Source: Chitinophaga silvatica
GTDB lineage: Bacteria; Bacteroidota; Bacteroidia; Chitinophagales; Chitinophagaceae
Reading direction: 5' to 3'
DNA: 64,000 nt
NCBI RefSeq assembly: GCF_003419895.1
Contig: NZ_QPMM01000004.1
Span: 124,001 to 188,000, forward strand
The notes under the pieces were generated by a model, which saw only the letters and a list, made by a program, of their open reading frames with translations, made no database searches and was not told the DNA's origin. Position 1 is the first letter of the stretch; every line of letters begins with the position of its first letter. The translations under genes were made by a program, and so were the position numbers. Below are positions 54,347 to 63,347 of the stretch, piece after piece.

Positions 54347-56479
54347 TTATTTGAAGATCTGATAAACGATGAAACTACATATATAGGCAAGACCTGTCAT
54401 GTATATCAGTTGGATCAACGGATATTTCCATGATTTGGTTTCTCTTCTGACAATGGCCAGAGTACTCATACACTGCATGGCAAAAGCATAAAATATCATG
54501 AGAGAAAGCCCTGCTGCTGTTGTATACACTGGTCTTCCATCCGGCCAGGTAGCAGCAGTAAGTTTTTCACGTAAAGTGGCGTTATTATTTTCCGGATCTT
54601 CTCCCACGCTATACAAAGTAGCCATTGTACCAACAAATACTTCTCTGGCGGCAAATGAAGTAATAAGTGCAATACCTATTTTCCAATCAAAGCCGAGAGG
54701 TCGGATTACCGGTTCTATGGAATGTCCGAGTATTCCGGCATAGGAATTAGCCAGTTTTTCGGATTGAAATTCTTTATTCACAACTGCGGCTTCAGGAGAT
54801 TCGGCAGGGGTTTCAGCCAATATTTTTTCGTATTTCTCATGAATAGGATGCATCCTGGAAGAAGGGCCATAGCTGGCCAGAAACCATAGAATAACAGAAA
54901 TAACTACAATTACTTTACCTGCATCTTTAATGAAGATTTTGGCTTTTTCTATCATGGTTGTTCCCACGTTTGCCCATCTTGGAGAACGATAAACCGGTAG
55001 TTCCATGATGAAGTAGCTTTTTTCCTTGATCTTCACAAAGATCTTCATTACAGCAGCAATAAAAATTGCCATGAAGAAGCCCAGAAGATATAATCCCATC
55101 ATTGCTGCACCTTGCAGGCTCAAAATGCCAAACAGTCTGATATCTGGCACCACCAGGGCAATCATCATTGTATAAATAGGCAATCTGGCCGAACAACTCA
55201 TTAACGGTGTAACCATAATGGTTATAAGGCGTTCTTTCCTGTTTTCAATAGTTCTTGTGGCCATAATAGCAGGTACCGCACAGGCTACACCACTAATTAA
55301 AGGCATCACCGATTTACCATTAAGTCCAACCTGGCGCATTAAACGGTCTGTCAGGAAGCTGATGCGGGCCATGTACCCGGTATCCTCCAAAATGGTGATC
55401 AATCCAAAAAGGATCATGATCTGTGGAACGAAAACTGCGAAGCCGCTGATTCCGGCCAGGATACCATTGATAAAGAAATCTGTAACCTTGGTGTCGGGTA
55501 ATGATCCACTTAACCAGCCACTTAAAGCCCCAAAACCATTTTCGATCCAGCCCATTGGATAGGATGCAAGCCAGAAGATACTTTGGAAAAGGAGGAACAT
55601 TACCACAAGCAGGATAACATAGCCCCAGAAACGATGCAATAACAGATCATCGATTTTTTCCGACCTAAGCTGTTTCTGGAGAGGATCAGTTTCCACGACT
55701 GTAGCTTTCATGATATGCTTGATTCTGGCATATCGTTGCATGATCTCTTCGGCCTGTACCGTGGTTTTATTAAAATTATTTTTCTTAAGAATATTTTGAA
55801 TATCGCTCTTTTGTTGCTCATTGAGGAAAGTGAGTTCTGATGCATTTACAGCAATGTGCATAGCAGCATAATCACTTTTCACGGTAACAGTCTGTTTTAC
55901 AGATTCGATGACCTGAGGAGCTAAAGCCTGATTATTGATAAAATCGCGTGGCGGTACGCTATATTGAGAGCGGAGCGCAAGATCAATTGTCTTTTTTATC
56001 TCTACTATTCCCTTGTTCTTTCTGGGATTAATGGAAATAACAGGAACACCCAGTTCTCTTTCCAGGCCATCAAGATCAATTTCCACCCCTTTCTTCCTGG
56101 CTATATCCATCATGGTTAAAGCGATAATAACAGGAATTTTTAAATCGATGATTTGGGAGCAGAAAAGGAGATTACGCTTAAGATTAGAAGCATCGGCAAC
56201 AATAATTACCAGCTTTGGGGTATCGGAACTCTGCTGATTAATCAGCACATCGTAAGTAACATATTCATCAGCACTTTTAGGATAAAGACTGTAAGTACCA
56301 GGCAAGTCTATAATATTAGCTGTTACACCCGTCACTATCTCGGCCTGTCCGGTCTTTTTATCGACCGTAACTCCGGGAAAGTTTCCGACTTTCTGGTTTA
56401 AACCAGTAAGTGCATTAAAAAGTGAGCTTTTACCACTATTCGGATTTCCAACCAGCGCGATGTTTATGGGAGCCTGCAT
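54347..56479 (-). CDS. feoB: Ferrous iron transport protein B
   Basis: 710-residue Fe(II) transporter. G1 is GNPNSGKSS (11-19), G3 is DLPG (58-61), and G4 reads TMMD (122-125), where most FeoB have NxxD. The membrane part has the FeoB gate blocks GNSVMPL-type PLISGVACAVPAIMATRTI and MTPLMSCSARLPIYTM. No feoA is adjacent. Driven by a -7 box 40 bp upstream. Confidence 0.95.
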   Translation of the reverse strand: MQAPINIALVGNPNSGKSSLFNALTGLNQKVGNFPGVTVDKKTGQAEIVTGVTANIIDLPGTYSLYPKSADEYVTYDVLINQQSSDTPKLVIIVADASNLKRNLLFCSQIIDLKIPVIIALTMMDIARKKGVEIDLDGLERELGVPVISINPRKNKGIVEIKKTIDLALRSQYSVPPRDFINNQALAPQVIESVKQTVTVKSDYAAMHIAVNASELTFLNEQQKSDIQNILKKNNFNKTTVQAEEIMQRYARIKHIMKATVVETDPLQKQLRSEKIDDLLLHRFWGYVILLVVMFLLFQSIFWLASYPMGWIENGFGALSGWLSGSLPDTKVTDFFINGILAGISGFAVFVPQIMILFGLITILEDTGYMARISFLTDRLMRQVGLNGKSVMPLISGVACAVPAIMATRTIENRKERLITIMVTPLMSCSARLPIYTMMIALVVPDIRLFGILSLQGAAMMGLYLLGFFMAIFIAAVMKIFVKIKEKSYFIMELPVYRSPRWANVGTTMIEKAKIFIKDAGKVIVVISVILWFLASYGPSSRMHPIHEKYEKILAETPAESPEAAVVNKEFQSEKLANSYAGILGHSIEPVIRPLGFDWKIGIALITSFAAREVFVGTMATLYSVGEDPENNNATLREKLTAATWPDGRPVYTTAAGLSLMIFYAFAMQCMSTLAIVRRETKSWKYPLIQLIYMTGLAYICSFIVYQIFK

Positions 56480-56518
56480 CCTTTCTATCCTAATTATTTA
56501 ATTAATGAGCTGAAGGCG

Positions 56519-56526
56519 CAAAGTTA
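56519..56526 (-). promoter_or_regulatory. Predicted -7 box of feoB
   Basis: Minus strand reads TAACTTTG, exact match, 40 bp before the start. No Fur-like dyad was recognised. Confidence 0.45.
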
Positions 56527-56595
56527 CACATTAATCAGGCTGTTAAATAATCGGATCGGGAAATTCTGTACGGGCGGTAATTCTATATAAAAACA

Positions 56596-56622
56596 AAGGG
56601 TTAGAGAAGACCCCTAACCCTT
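56596..56622 (-). terminator. Terminator of the PspC gene
   Basis: 9-bp stem AAGGGTTAG / CTAACCCTT, then TGTTTTTATA on the minus strand. Confidence 0.8.
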
Positions 56623-56652
56623 AAGTTTTTAATTTATATTGATTTATGAATA

Positions 56653-58434
56653 TTAACCATTTACTATTTTATATAGTGTCGGAGATATAAGTGTTATTAA
56701 TCTATCGGCACTCATAGTAATTTTAACAGTTTTCTTCACATTTGTGGCAGCAGGTCCTTTGTATCTGTAGCCTTTTTCTGAAGCGGTAGAATCTTTTTTC
56801 TCATGAGAAGTTGTGTCTGACTGCTTAACCGGTTCGTTTTCATTCTTTACTCCATCATTTGTCATTTTCAGTTTAACCGGTTCTCCATCGTAGTAGCTAT
56901 CATCATCCCAGTTGGCATTATATCCGCGGCCAGATCTTCTGAAGTCATAGTTATGGGTTACTTCTCTATCTGCTTCCAGGAATTTACCATTAGGAACCTG
57001 AATTACCAGGGTCACGCCTTGTCCACGGAACGTAGAGTGCAGAGGCAATGTAAATCCTTCTGGAATATAGATTATAGAATCTTTTTGTGTGATAGAGAAC
57101 TCGATATCATTAGCAAAATTTCTGGCTTGCTGGATATTTCTACCGGCAGAATATTTCAGAATATCTGCATGGAAATTGGCATCCGGACTTTTTTCAACTC
57201 TGATTCGGATACGGTTGATCACGATGGTATCGTCATCTACCAGCATTTTATTGTTGAAAAAGTTGATATGCCAATCGTTATCCCAATCTGTAAGCAAGGT
57301 ACCGGGAGCCTTTTTAAGGATCAGTTTACCATTGGAAGGCTGTTGAATGAATACAGAAGTAGTTTCTGTTGTTTCTCTTCTCCAGTCTTTCACCATAGAA
57401 ATGGCTACTATTCCGGCGAATGCTAATCCAAGAAACCAGAGGAAGCTAAGTGTATAACCCACATATCTGCTGGTTTCATTGATACCGGTTAATTTTCTTA
57501 CAATGAAGATGATTAACGAAAGAATTGGTATACCAATTAGTAATCCGATGGCAGGCCAGATCAATGTGTTCTGAATAGTGCCATGTAGTAATAAATCTTT
57601 CCAGGGGAATAGGGCCGCAGAAGAGACTGCCATAGTAATTGCCACGATAACGAGGCAAAAAAGAACTACTGCAGCAAAGAAATAAAAGAACCCTTTTGTA
57701 ACGAATACCAGAATGCTACCTACACCAGATGCAACTCCGGTGAAAACGCGTTCGAATTCACTACCTATTTGCTTTCCGCGGCCCTGGGAAAAATTTCGGA
57801 TATCATTTCCTACGTTTTTAGCCTGATTTTTCATTTGGTTAATTTCGTCCTGAATCGTGTTTTTAATACTGTTCAGGTCTACTCTTTCCCCTCTCATCTC
57901 CAGTTTTTCGGCTGCGGTATCGGCGGTGGGAGTAGCCACCCACAGGATGAAGTATACTAATACACCACTACCAAAACCTCCGATAGCGAGTAAAGCGAAA
58001 ATTATTCTGAAAACAACCGGGTCTATATTAAAATAGGCACCCAAACCGCTACAAACACCACTTACAACTTTGTTTTCCGGGTCGCGATACAAGCGTTTAC
58101 GAGGGCGTGGATTATAAGGTTCTTCAGTATTTCCTGAAGTAGCTTCTTCTTTTGCGTTTGAAGTACTGCCAGACTCATCGAATTGTTCCGGTGTACCCAT
58201 AGAGGTTTTAACGGTATTAACGTCTTCGTCGGTAATACAATGAGCGCCTTTCTTTAATTTATCCTGAAACAATTCAGCAATGCGGCTCTCAATATCAGCG
58301 ACGATTTCATCTCCACCCTCTTCTTTTGAAAAATATTTTTTAAGGCTGTTAAGATACTGGTTAAGTATCTCGTAGGCACTATCCTCTATGGGGATAAGCC
58401 GCCCGGCCAGATTTATATTGATGATCTTTTTCAT
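56653..58434 (-). CDS. PspC domain membrane protein
   Basis: 593 residues. The N-terminal cytosolic part (1 to about 110) is followed by a PspC domain at about 115-170 (KRLYRDPENKVVSGVCSGLGAYFNIDP) and four to five membrane segments, then a beta-rich C-terminal region (about 350-550). This size is typical of the Bacteroidota PspC proteins linked to envelope stress. It follows the PadR regulator by 46 bp in one operon. Confidence 0.9.
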   Translation of the reverse strand: MKKIININLAGRLIPIEDSAYEILNQYLNSLKKYFSKEEGGDEIVADIESRIAELFQDKLKKGAHCITDEDVNTVKTSMGTPEQFDESGSTSNAKEEATSGNTEEPYNPRPRKRLYRDPENKVVSGVCSGLGAYFNIDPVVFRIIFALLAIGGFGSGVLVYFILWVATPTADTAAEKLEMRGERVDLNSIKNTIQDEINQMKNQAKNVGNDIRNFSQGRGKQIGSEFERVFTGVASGVGSILVFVTKGFFYFFAAVVLFCLVIVAITMAVSSAALFPWKDLLLHGTIQNTLIWPAIGLLIGIPILSLIIFIVRKLTGINETSRYVGYTLSFLWFLGLAFAGIVAISMVKDWRRETTETTSVFIQQPSNGKLILKKAPGTLLTDWDNDWHINFFNNKMLVDDDTIVINRIRIRVEKSPDANFHADILKYSAGRNIQQARNFANDIEFSITQKDSIIYIPEGFTLPLHSTFRGQGVTLVIQVPNGKFLEADREVTHNYDFRRSGRGYNANWDDDSYYDGEPVKLKMTNDGVKNENEPVKQSDTTSHEKKDSTASEKGYRYKGPAATNVKKTVKITMSADRLITLISPTLYKIVNG

Positions 58435-58480
58435 TTGGTCTTGATTTAGGTTTTAGGTTAGATTAAGGCAACTTTCGAGA

Positions 58481-58810
58481 TTATACGTTTTGAGTTAATT
58501 GATGTACTGCGTTCGCCAATTCGTTCCAGGTACTTTCCAATTCCCGGTAAAAAATTTCTCCTTTATCTGTCATTGAAAAATACTTTCTTGGCGGCCCGGA
58601 ACTACTTTCTACCCAACGATAGGTCAATAGCTCTGCATTTTTAAGACGAGTTAATAATGGGTAAAGAGTTCCCTCCAGGATATCCAGTTTTGCCTCTTTC
58701 ATTTTTTCAATAATGTCTGACGGATAAACTTCCCCCTGTTTTATTATAGATAGTATGCAAAACTCTAGCACCCCTTTCCTCATCTGCGATTGTGTGTTAT
58801 CTATATTCAT
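58481..58810 (-). CDS. PadR family transcriptional regulator
   Basis: 109 residues: winged helix with GVLEFCILSIIKQGEVYPSDIIEKM and EGTLYPLLTRLKNAELLTYRWVESSSGPPRKYFSMTDKG, the PadR signature. Short C-terminal helix, as in the PadR-s2 group. Paired with a PspC gene, an arrangement seen widely in Bacteroidota. The dyad just upstream may be its own operator. Confidence 0.92.
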   Translation of the reverse strand: MNIDNTQSQMRKGVLEFCILSIIKQGEVYPSDIIEKMKEAKLDILEGTLYPLLTRLKNAELLTYRWVESSSGPPRKYFSMTDKGEIFYRELESTWNELANAVHQLTQNV

Positions 58811-58851
58811 GGCTAGTGAGCTTTAAAAAATGGTGGTTTTTGACAGTTGTT

Positions 58852-58870
58852 TTGATAGCTATTTTATCAA
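58852..58870 (-). promoter_or_regulatory. Dyad TTGATA-N7-TATCAA, possible PadR operator
   Basis: Perfect 6+6 dyad between the -7 box and the PadR start, in the region where an autorepressor would bind. Not the ATGT-N8-ACAT form of classic PadR. Confidence 0.4.
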
Positions 58871-58880
58871 CTTTCTGATA

Positions 58881-58910
58881 CAAAGATAAGGAACATTTAC
58901 TACTATGCAA
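58881..58910 (-). promoter_or_regulatory. Predicted promoter of the PadR-PspC operon
   Basis: Minus strand: TTG (58910-58908), 19-bp spacer, TATCTTTG (58888-58881). Full Bacteroidota-type promoter, about 70 bp before the start. Confidence 0.65.
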
Positions 58911-59151
58911 TACACAATACCATAGAAAGCAAAATAACTTGTTTTGAAAGTTACTACAATTTTAGCCTAAAAGTCCTCGCAGTATACATTTGCCAGGTAA
59001 TAAACTAAATTGACCATTAAATTATTATTGACAAACGGTTTATATTGATGATAAACGGAAAATAATAATGTATGATCATAGATTTTTGCAATGTTAAAAT
59101 GCTTTAACATTTTTTTAATTACTCAATTTATCATTTTTAATACTCCTCAAT

Positions 59152-59159
59152 TATTTTTG
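59152..59159 (+). promoter_or_regulatory. Predicted -7 box for the small secreted protein gene
   Basis: TATTTTTG, exact TAnnTTTG match, 15 bp before the ATG at 59175. Confidence 0.45.
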
Positions 59160-59174
59160 TGTTTATAAAGTAGC

Positions 59175-59471
59175 ATGAAAAAAGTTATCGGCATATTTCT
59201 ATTGGCACTCATGGTGTCTCAATTACTTCCAATTAAGGAGGTAGGAAAGTTGCTGTTTAACAACCAGATTGTAGAAGAACATCCTGTTGATTGCGGAGTA
59301 GACCATGTGAAGATTGCAAAAGAATTGAAGTTTTGCAAACAGTTCGATGATAGTCTGCAGTTTAGTCTGTTACAGCTACAAGACACTAAACACTTCCGTA
59401 TAATGGAAGATATTCCTAGCAACCCTGCTATGGAAATACACGCCCCGCCTCCAAACCAACTTATTGGTTAA
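59175..59471 (+). CDS. Small secreted or membrane-anchored protein, unknown
   Basis: 98 residues: hydrophobic N-terminus (MKKVIGIFLLALMVSQLLPI) and a mature part with a Cys pair (VDCGVDHVKIAKELKFC) and a Pro-rich end (HAPPPNQLIG). No family recognised. It lies 200 bp before the SulP gene on the same strand; a functional link with it is only suggested by position. Confidence 0.6.
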   Translation: MKKVIGIFLLALMVSQLLPIKEVGKLLFNNQIVEEHPVDCGVDHVKIAKELKFCKQFDDSLQFSLLQLQDTKHFRIMEDIPSNPAMEIHAPPPNQLIG

Positions 59472-59674
59472 TTACGTCTTTTTCAACTGCAAGTCAGCGG
59501 TTGAGTTATTCTATCTGTTTACAAACAATTTTATTTAAAGCTGTCGGGCCCGGTTCGTATCTGCTATTGCTATACGTGTAAACTGTTGGTCCCCTCAGTA
59601 AATCTACTATTCTGTACTGTTCCGATTTCAGCTAATGCTGTTATCCGGAAGCGTGGTCCCTAAAAAGAAAAATT

Positions 59675-61324
59675 ATGAACAAGCAGACATCAATCTTTTC
59701 AAATATAAAAGGCGATTTTTCAGCCGGCCTTGTAGTGTTCCTCATTGCGGTACCACTATGTTTAGGTATTGCCCTGGCCTCAGGTGCCCCCCTATTTGCC
59801 GGAATGATTTCAGGTATTATAGGTGGCCTTGTAATAGGCTTTCTCAGCGGTTCGCAATTGAGTGTAAGTGGCCCAGCAGCAGGTTTAACTGCTGTAGTAT
59901 TAGTAGCTATCACTAAACTCGGTGTATTTGAAATATTCTTATTGAGCGTAGTTATTGCCGGTGTATTACAATTTTTAATGGGTCTGTTGAAAGCCGGAAC
60001 TGTGGCCAACTACTTCCCATCAAATGTAATTACGGGTATGCTTACCGCTATCGGTATTATTATTATCCTGAAACAATTACCCCATGCATTTGGGTATGAT
60101 GCCGACTCTGAAGGCGATCTCAATTTTATTCAGGTAAATGGTGATAATACTATTAGTGCACTTTTATCTACGCTGAATCATATCAACATAGGAGCAACCC
60201 TGATAACCTTAATCTCCATTTTCATTATTCTGTACTGGAGTAAGATCCCTAAGCTCAATGTAGTGCCAGCACCTCTGGTAGCCGTAATAACCGGAATTCT
60301 GCTCAATAGCGTTTTCTCCGGTAGTAGCGTGCTGGCACTGGGATCTAATCACCTGGTTTCGTTGCCCGTGCCTGATAGTTTTAGTGATTTCATACACCAA
60401 TTCACCTTACCCGATTTCAGCGCCATCAGCAACAAAGAGGTTTGGATCACTGCATTTACTATAGCAATTGTAGCATCCATCGAAACCTTATTGAATGTTG
60501 AGGCCACAGATAAATTAGATCCTTACAAGCGCCACACTCCTCCTAACCGTGAGCTTAAAGCACAGGGTATTGGAAATATAGTGAGCGGTTTGATCGGTGG
60601 ATTGCCTATCACTTCTGTAATCGTACGCTCCAGTGCTAATATCAATGCCGGTGGTAAAACCAAACTGTCTTCCATGATACACGGAACGCTATTACTGGTT
60701 TGTGCCGCCTTAATTCCGGCACTCCTGAATAAGATTCCGTTGGCTACATTGGCTGCCGTTTTACTGGTTACAGGTTACAAGCTCTGTAAGTTTTCCATCT
60801 TTAAGGAAATGTTTAAAAACGGGAAATACCAATGGGTGCCTTTCCTGGTAACCGTTGTTGCTATCGTATTTACAGACCTGCTAATTGGTATTGCATTGGG
60901 AATGGCAGTAAGCGTACTCGCAATTCTGAGAGGAAATATTAAAAGCTCCTATTACTTCAGTAAAGAAAAATACCATTCAGGAGCCGGTATCAGACTCGAA
61001 CTGGCCCAGGAAGTGTCCTTCCTCAATAAAGCCAGCATACTGCTAACATTAGATCATATTCCGGGAGATATCAAATTGATCATCGATGCACATAATACGG
61101 AGTATATCGATTTTGATGTGTTGCAAACAATCAGGGAGTTTAAAGACATTAAAGCTCCTCAGAAAAACATTAAAGTGATCTTAACAGGATTTAAACCTGT
61201 ATATAATATTCAGAATACACCCGATCTGACTGAAGAAGAACAGGAGAATCTGCGTTCACAAAATGTTCATACAATTTCTACCGGTAGCCATAAAGAGCTG
61301 CTGAAAGAATTACAACTAAACTAG
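59675..61324 (+). CDS. SulP family anion transporter, probably bicarbonate or sulfate
   Basis: 549 residues. Start at MNKQTSIFSNIKGDF. The SulP core is clear: FSAGLVVFLIAVPLCLGIALASG, SGPAAGLTAVV, and IETLLNVEATDKLDP in the middle, with about 12 spans, followed by a C-terminal STAS-like domain (about 440-540, IDAHNTEYIDFDVLQTI). SulP carriers move sulfate, bicarbonate (BicA) or other anions. The beta-carbonic anhydrase just 35 bp downstream strongly favours bicarbonate. Confidence 0.87.
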   Translation: MNKQTSIFSNIKGDFSAGLVVFLIAVPLCLGIALASGAPLFAGMISGIIGGLVIGFLSGSQLSVSGPAAGLTAVVLVAITKLGVFEIFLLSVVIAGVLQFLMGLLKAGTVANYFPSNVITGMLTAIGIIIILKQLPHAFGYDADSEGDLNFIQVNGDNTISALLSTLNHINIGATLITLISIFIILYWSKIPKLNVVPAPLVAVITGILLNSVFSGSSVLALGSNHLVSLPVPDSFSDFIHQFTLPDFSAISNKEVWITAFTIAIVASIETLLNVEATDKLDPYKRHTPPNRELKAQGIGNIVSGLIGGLPITSVIVRSSANINAGGKTKLSSMIHGTLLLVCAALIPALLNKIPLATLAAVLLVTGYKLCKFSIFKEMFKNGKYQWVPFLVTVVAIVFTDLLIGIALGMAVSVLAILRGNIKSSYYFSKEKYHSGAGIRLELAQEVSFLNKASILLTLDHIPGDIKLIIDAHNTEYIDFDVLQTIREFKDIKAPQKNIKVILTGFKPVYNIQNTPDLTEEEQENLRSQNVHTISTGSHKELLKELQLN

Positions 61325-61359
61325 AATGGGTTCTATTCCCTTTTTATCATCTTTTAAAA

Positions 61360-62040
61360 ATGACAAAAATGAAAACACTTAATAAAGCATTACAATCGAA
61401 AATCACTCCAGCTCAAGCCCTTGAACTTTTAAAGGCAGGAAATAACAGATTTGTGGATAACCTCCGCATTAACCGTAACCTGCTTCAAATGGTAAACGAT
61501 ACCTCAGACGGTCAATGGCCTATGGCTGCTATAGTTAGCTGTATGGATTCCCGTACTTCTGCTGAATTGGTTTTCGATCAGGGCCTTGGTGATATTTTCA
61601 GTATTCGTTTAGCCGGTGCAGTTATCTCAGATAATGTACTTGGCAGCCTTGAATATGCCTGTAAAGTTGCCGGTTCTAAATTTATCGTGATATTAGGACA
61701 CACTAAGTGCGGCGCTGTTAAAGGAGCTTGCGATGCAGTTGAATTAGGAAATCTTACCGGCTTATTAAATAAAATTGCGCCAGCTGTTTTTGCTGAAAAA
61801 ACAGTGTCAGAAAATCGCAATTCACATAACAGCAACTTTGTTGAAGCTGTAAATAATATTCATGTAGAGCGTTCAGTTCAAGCCATAGTAGAACAAAGCA
61901 ACATTCTTCGCGATATGATTCAGCGGGGTGAAATAGGAATTGTAGGAGCCATATATGATGTGGAAACCGGCATCGTGAGTTTTATGGATCACACACTTAT
62001 ATTGGAAAAAAACGAACCTGTTGAAGCTCTTGCCAGTTAA
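61360..62040 (+). CDS. Beta-class carbonic anhydrase
   Basis: 226 residues; zinc ligands C61, H114 and C117 with the Asp-Arg dyad D63-R65 (VSCMDSRTSAE and GHTKCGAVKGACD). It interconverts CO2 and bicarbonate. Placed directly after the SulP carrier, it probably uses or supplies the ion that carrier moves. Start at ATG 61360; a second ATG at 61369 is possible. Ends at a long hairpin. Confidence 0.95.
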   Translation: MTKMKTLNKALQSKITPAQALELLKAGNNRFVDNLRINRNLLQMVNDTSDGQWPMAAIVSCMDSRTSAELVFDQGLGDIFSIRLAGAVISDNVLGSLEYACKVAGSKFIVILGHTKCGAVKGACDAVELGNLTGLLNKIAPAVFAEKTVSENRNSHNSNFVEAVNNIHVERSVQAIVEQSNILRDMIQRGEIGIVGAIYDVETGIVSFMDHTLILEKNEPVEALAS

Positions 62041-62079
62041 GAGCCTTCTTAATTGAAAAGATTGTCTGCTTGTTTAAAA

Positions 62080-62145
62080 AAGGGCATTAGTAACTTATTA
62101 TCATTTAATTTAAAGGCAATGATAATACAGTTACTAATAGCCCTT
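62080..62145. terminator. Long hairpin terminator after the carbonic anhydrase gene
   Basis: Arms from AAGGGCATTAGTAAC to the matching GTTACTAATAGCCCTT pair with small bulges, 66 bp in all. Shared with the converging aminotransferase gene. Confidence 0.8.
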
Positions 62146-62152
62146 ATTATAT

Positions 62153-63295
62153 TTAAAGTTTTCTAAGTCTTTCTGCTGCCGATACCAATGTTTCATCTTT
62201 TTTAGCAAAACAGAATCTTATTACTTTATTATCTGTGCCTTCCTGATAAAATGCAGATACCGGTATTGCTGCAACCCCTGCCTCTTTTGTAAGTCTGACT
62301 ACAAAATCCTTATCTGCCTCATCAGAAATCCGATCATATTTCATCAGCTGAAAATAACTACCAGCACTATGTAGCGGTGTGAACTTGCTATCTTTCATCA
62401 GGGATAAGAACAAATCTCTTTTTCTTTGGAAGAAAGCCGGTAGTTCCAGATAATGATTAGGTTGCTCCAAAAATTTTGCTAATCCATATTGCATTGGAGT
62501 ATTAACACTAAAGCATAGGAACTGATGCACTTTTCTATATTCATTCATTAAATGTGCAGGTGCCACACAATAACCCATTTTCCATCCGGTATTATGAAAT
62601 ACTTTTCCGAAAGAATATGCCACAAAACTGTTTCTGAAAATGGCCGGATAACGAAGAATACTTTGGTGTAAGGCATTATCGAAAATCAGATGCTCATACA
62701 CTTCGTCCGACAAGACAACAAGATTAAACTGCTCTACCAATTTCTCCAGTTCCTGTAAATCGTTTGCCTGTAAAACACTGGCAGTAGGATTATGCGGCGT
62801 ATTTACAATGATCATTTTAGTGCGTGCTGTGATTTTGCTTTGCACTACATCCCAATCGATATTATAGTTAGGATATACTAATGGGATACGAACAGGGATG
62901 CCACCATTCACCAAAATATTAGGAATATAACTATCGTAGGCCGGTTCAAATACAATCACTTCATCTCCGGGTCCGATGCAGGTTGCAATAGCGGTAAAAA
63001 TAGCATAGGTACCACCAGGAGTAATAGTGATTTCAGAATCAGGATCTATAGTTTGATGATATAATGATTGAATTTTTTGGGCGATGGCTATTTTAAGAGC
63101 TGGTAATCCTGGCATAGGCGCATATTGATTATGGCCTTCAACCATAGCCTGATTTACCATGGCTTTTAATTCATCGCTACAATCGTAATCGGGGAAGCCC
63201 TGAGAGAGGTTAATTGCTTTGTGAGATGCTGCAAGCGCAGACATTACTGAAAATATGGTAGTACCAACGTTTGGTAACTTAAAATTCATAGTCAT
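62153..63295 (-). CDS. PLP-dependent aminotransferase, YbdL/methionine-aminotransferase-like
   Basis: 380 residues, fold-type I. INLSQGFPDYDC at the N-terminus, the nucleotide-type loop ITPGGTYAIFTAIATCI, VNTPHNPTASVL and the PLP lysine in AYSFGKVFHNTGWKMGYC. This is the kynurenine/methionine aminotransferase branch (YbdL-like), which uses methionine or aromatic amino acids. Substrate not decided. Start ATG at 63295; a second at 63289 is close. Confidence 0.9.
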   Translation of the reverse strand: MTMNFKLPNVGTTIFSVMSALAASHKAINLSQGFPDYDCSDELKAMVNQAMVEGHNQYAPMPGLPALKIAIAQKIQSLYHQTIDPDSEITITPGGTYAIFTAIATCIGPGDEVIVFEPAYDSYIPNILVNGGIPVRIPLVYPNYNIDWDVVQSKITARTKMIIVNTPHNPTASVLQANDLQELEKLVEQFNLVVLSDEVYEHLIFDNALHQSILRYPAIFRNSFVAYSFGKVFHNTGWKMGYCVAPAHLMNEYRKVHQFLCFSVNTPMQYGLAKFLEQPNHYLELPAFFQRKRDLFLSLMKDSKFTPLHSAGSYFQLMKYDRISDEADKDFVVRLTKEAGVAAIPVSAFYQEGTDNKVIRFCFAKKDETLVSAAERLRKL

Positions 63296-63299
63296 TTCT

Positions 63300-63334
63300 T
63301 TTGGTGCGACAATCAGCTCGAATGCCGCACCAAA
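63300..63334 (-). terminator. Inverted repeat between manC and the aminotransferase gene
   Basis: 9-bp perfect arms TTTGGTGCG / CGCACCAAA with a 17-base loop, just before the aminotransferase start. Could end manC transcription or form a leader hairpin. Confidence 0.4.
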
Positions 63335-63347
63335 GAAACGAAATTAT

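Larger units (their letters stand above)
58811..59174. other. Divergent intergenic region, 364 bp
   Basis: AT-rich; it holds the PadR promoter and dyad on the left and the promoter of the small secreted protein on the right. No ORF. Confidence 0.5.
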
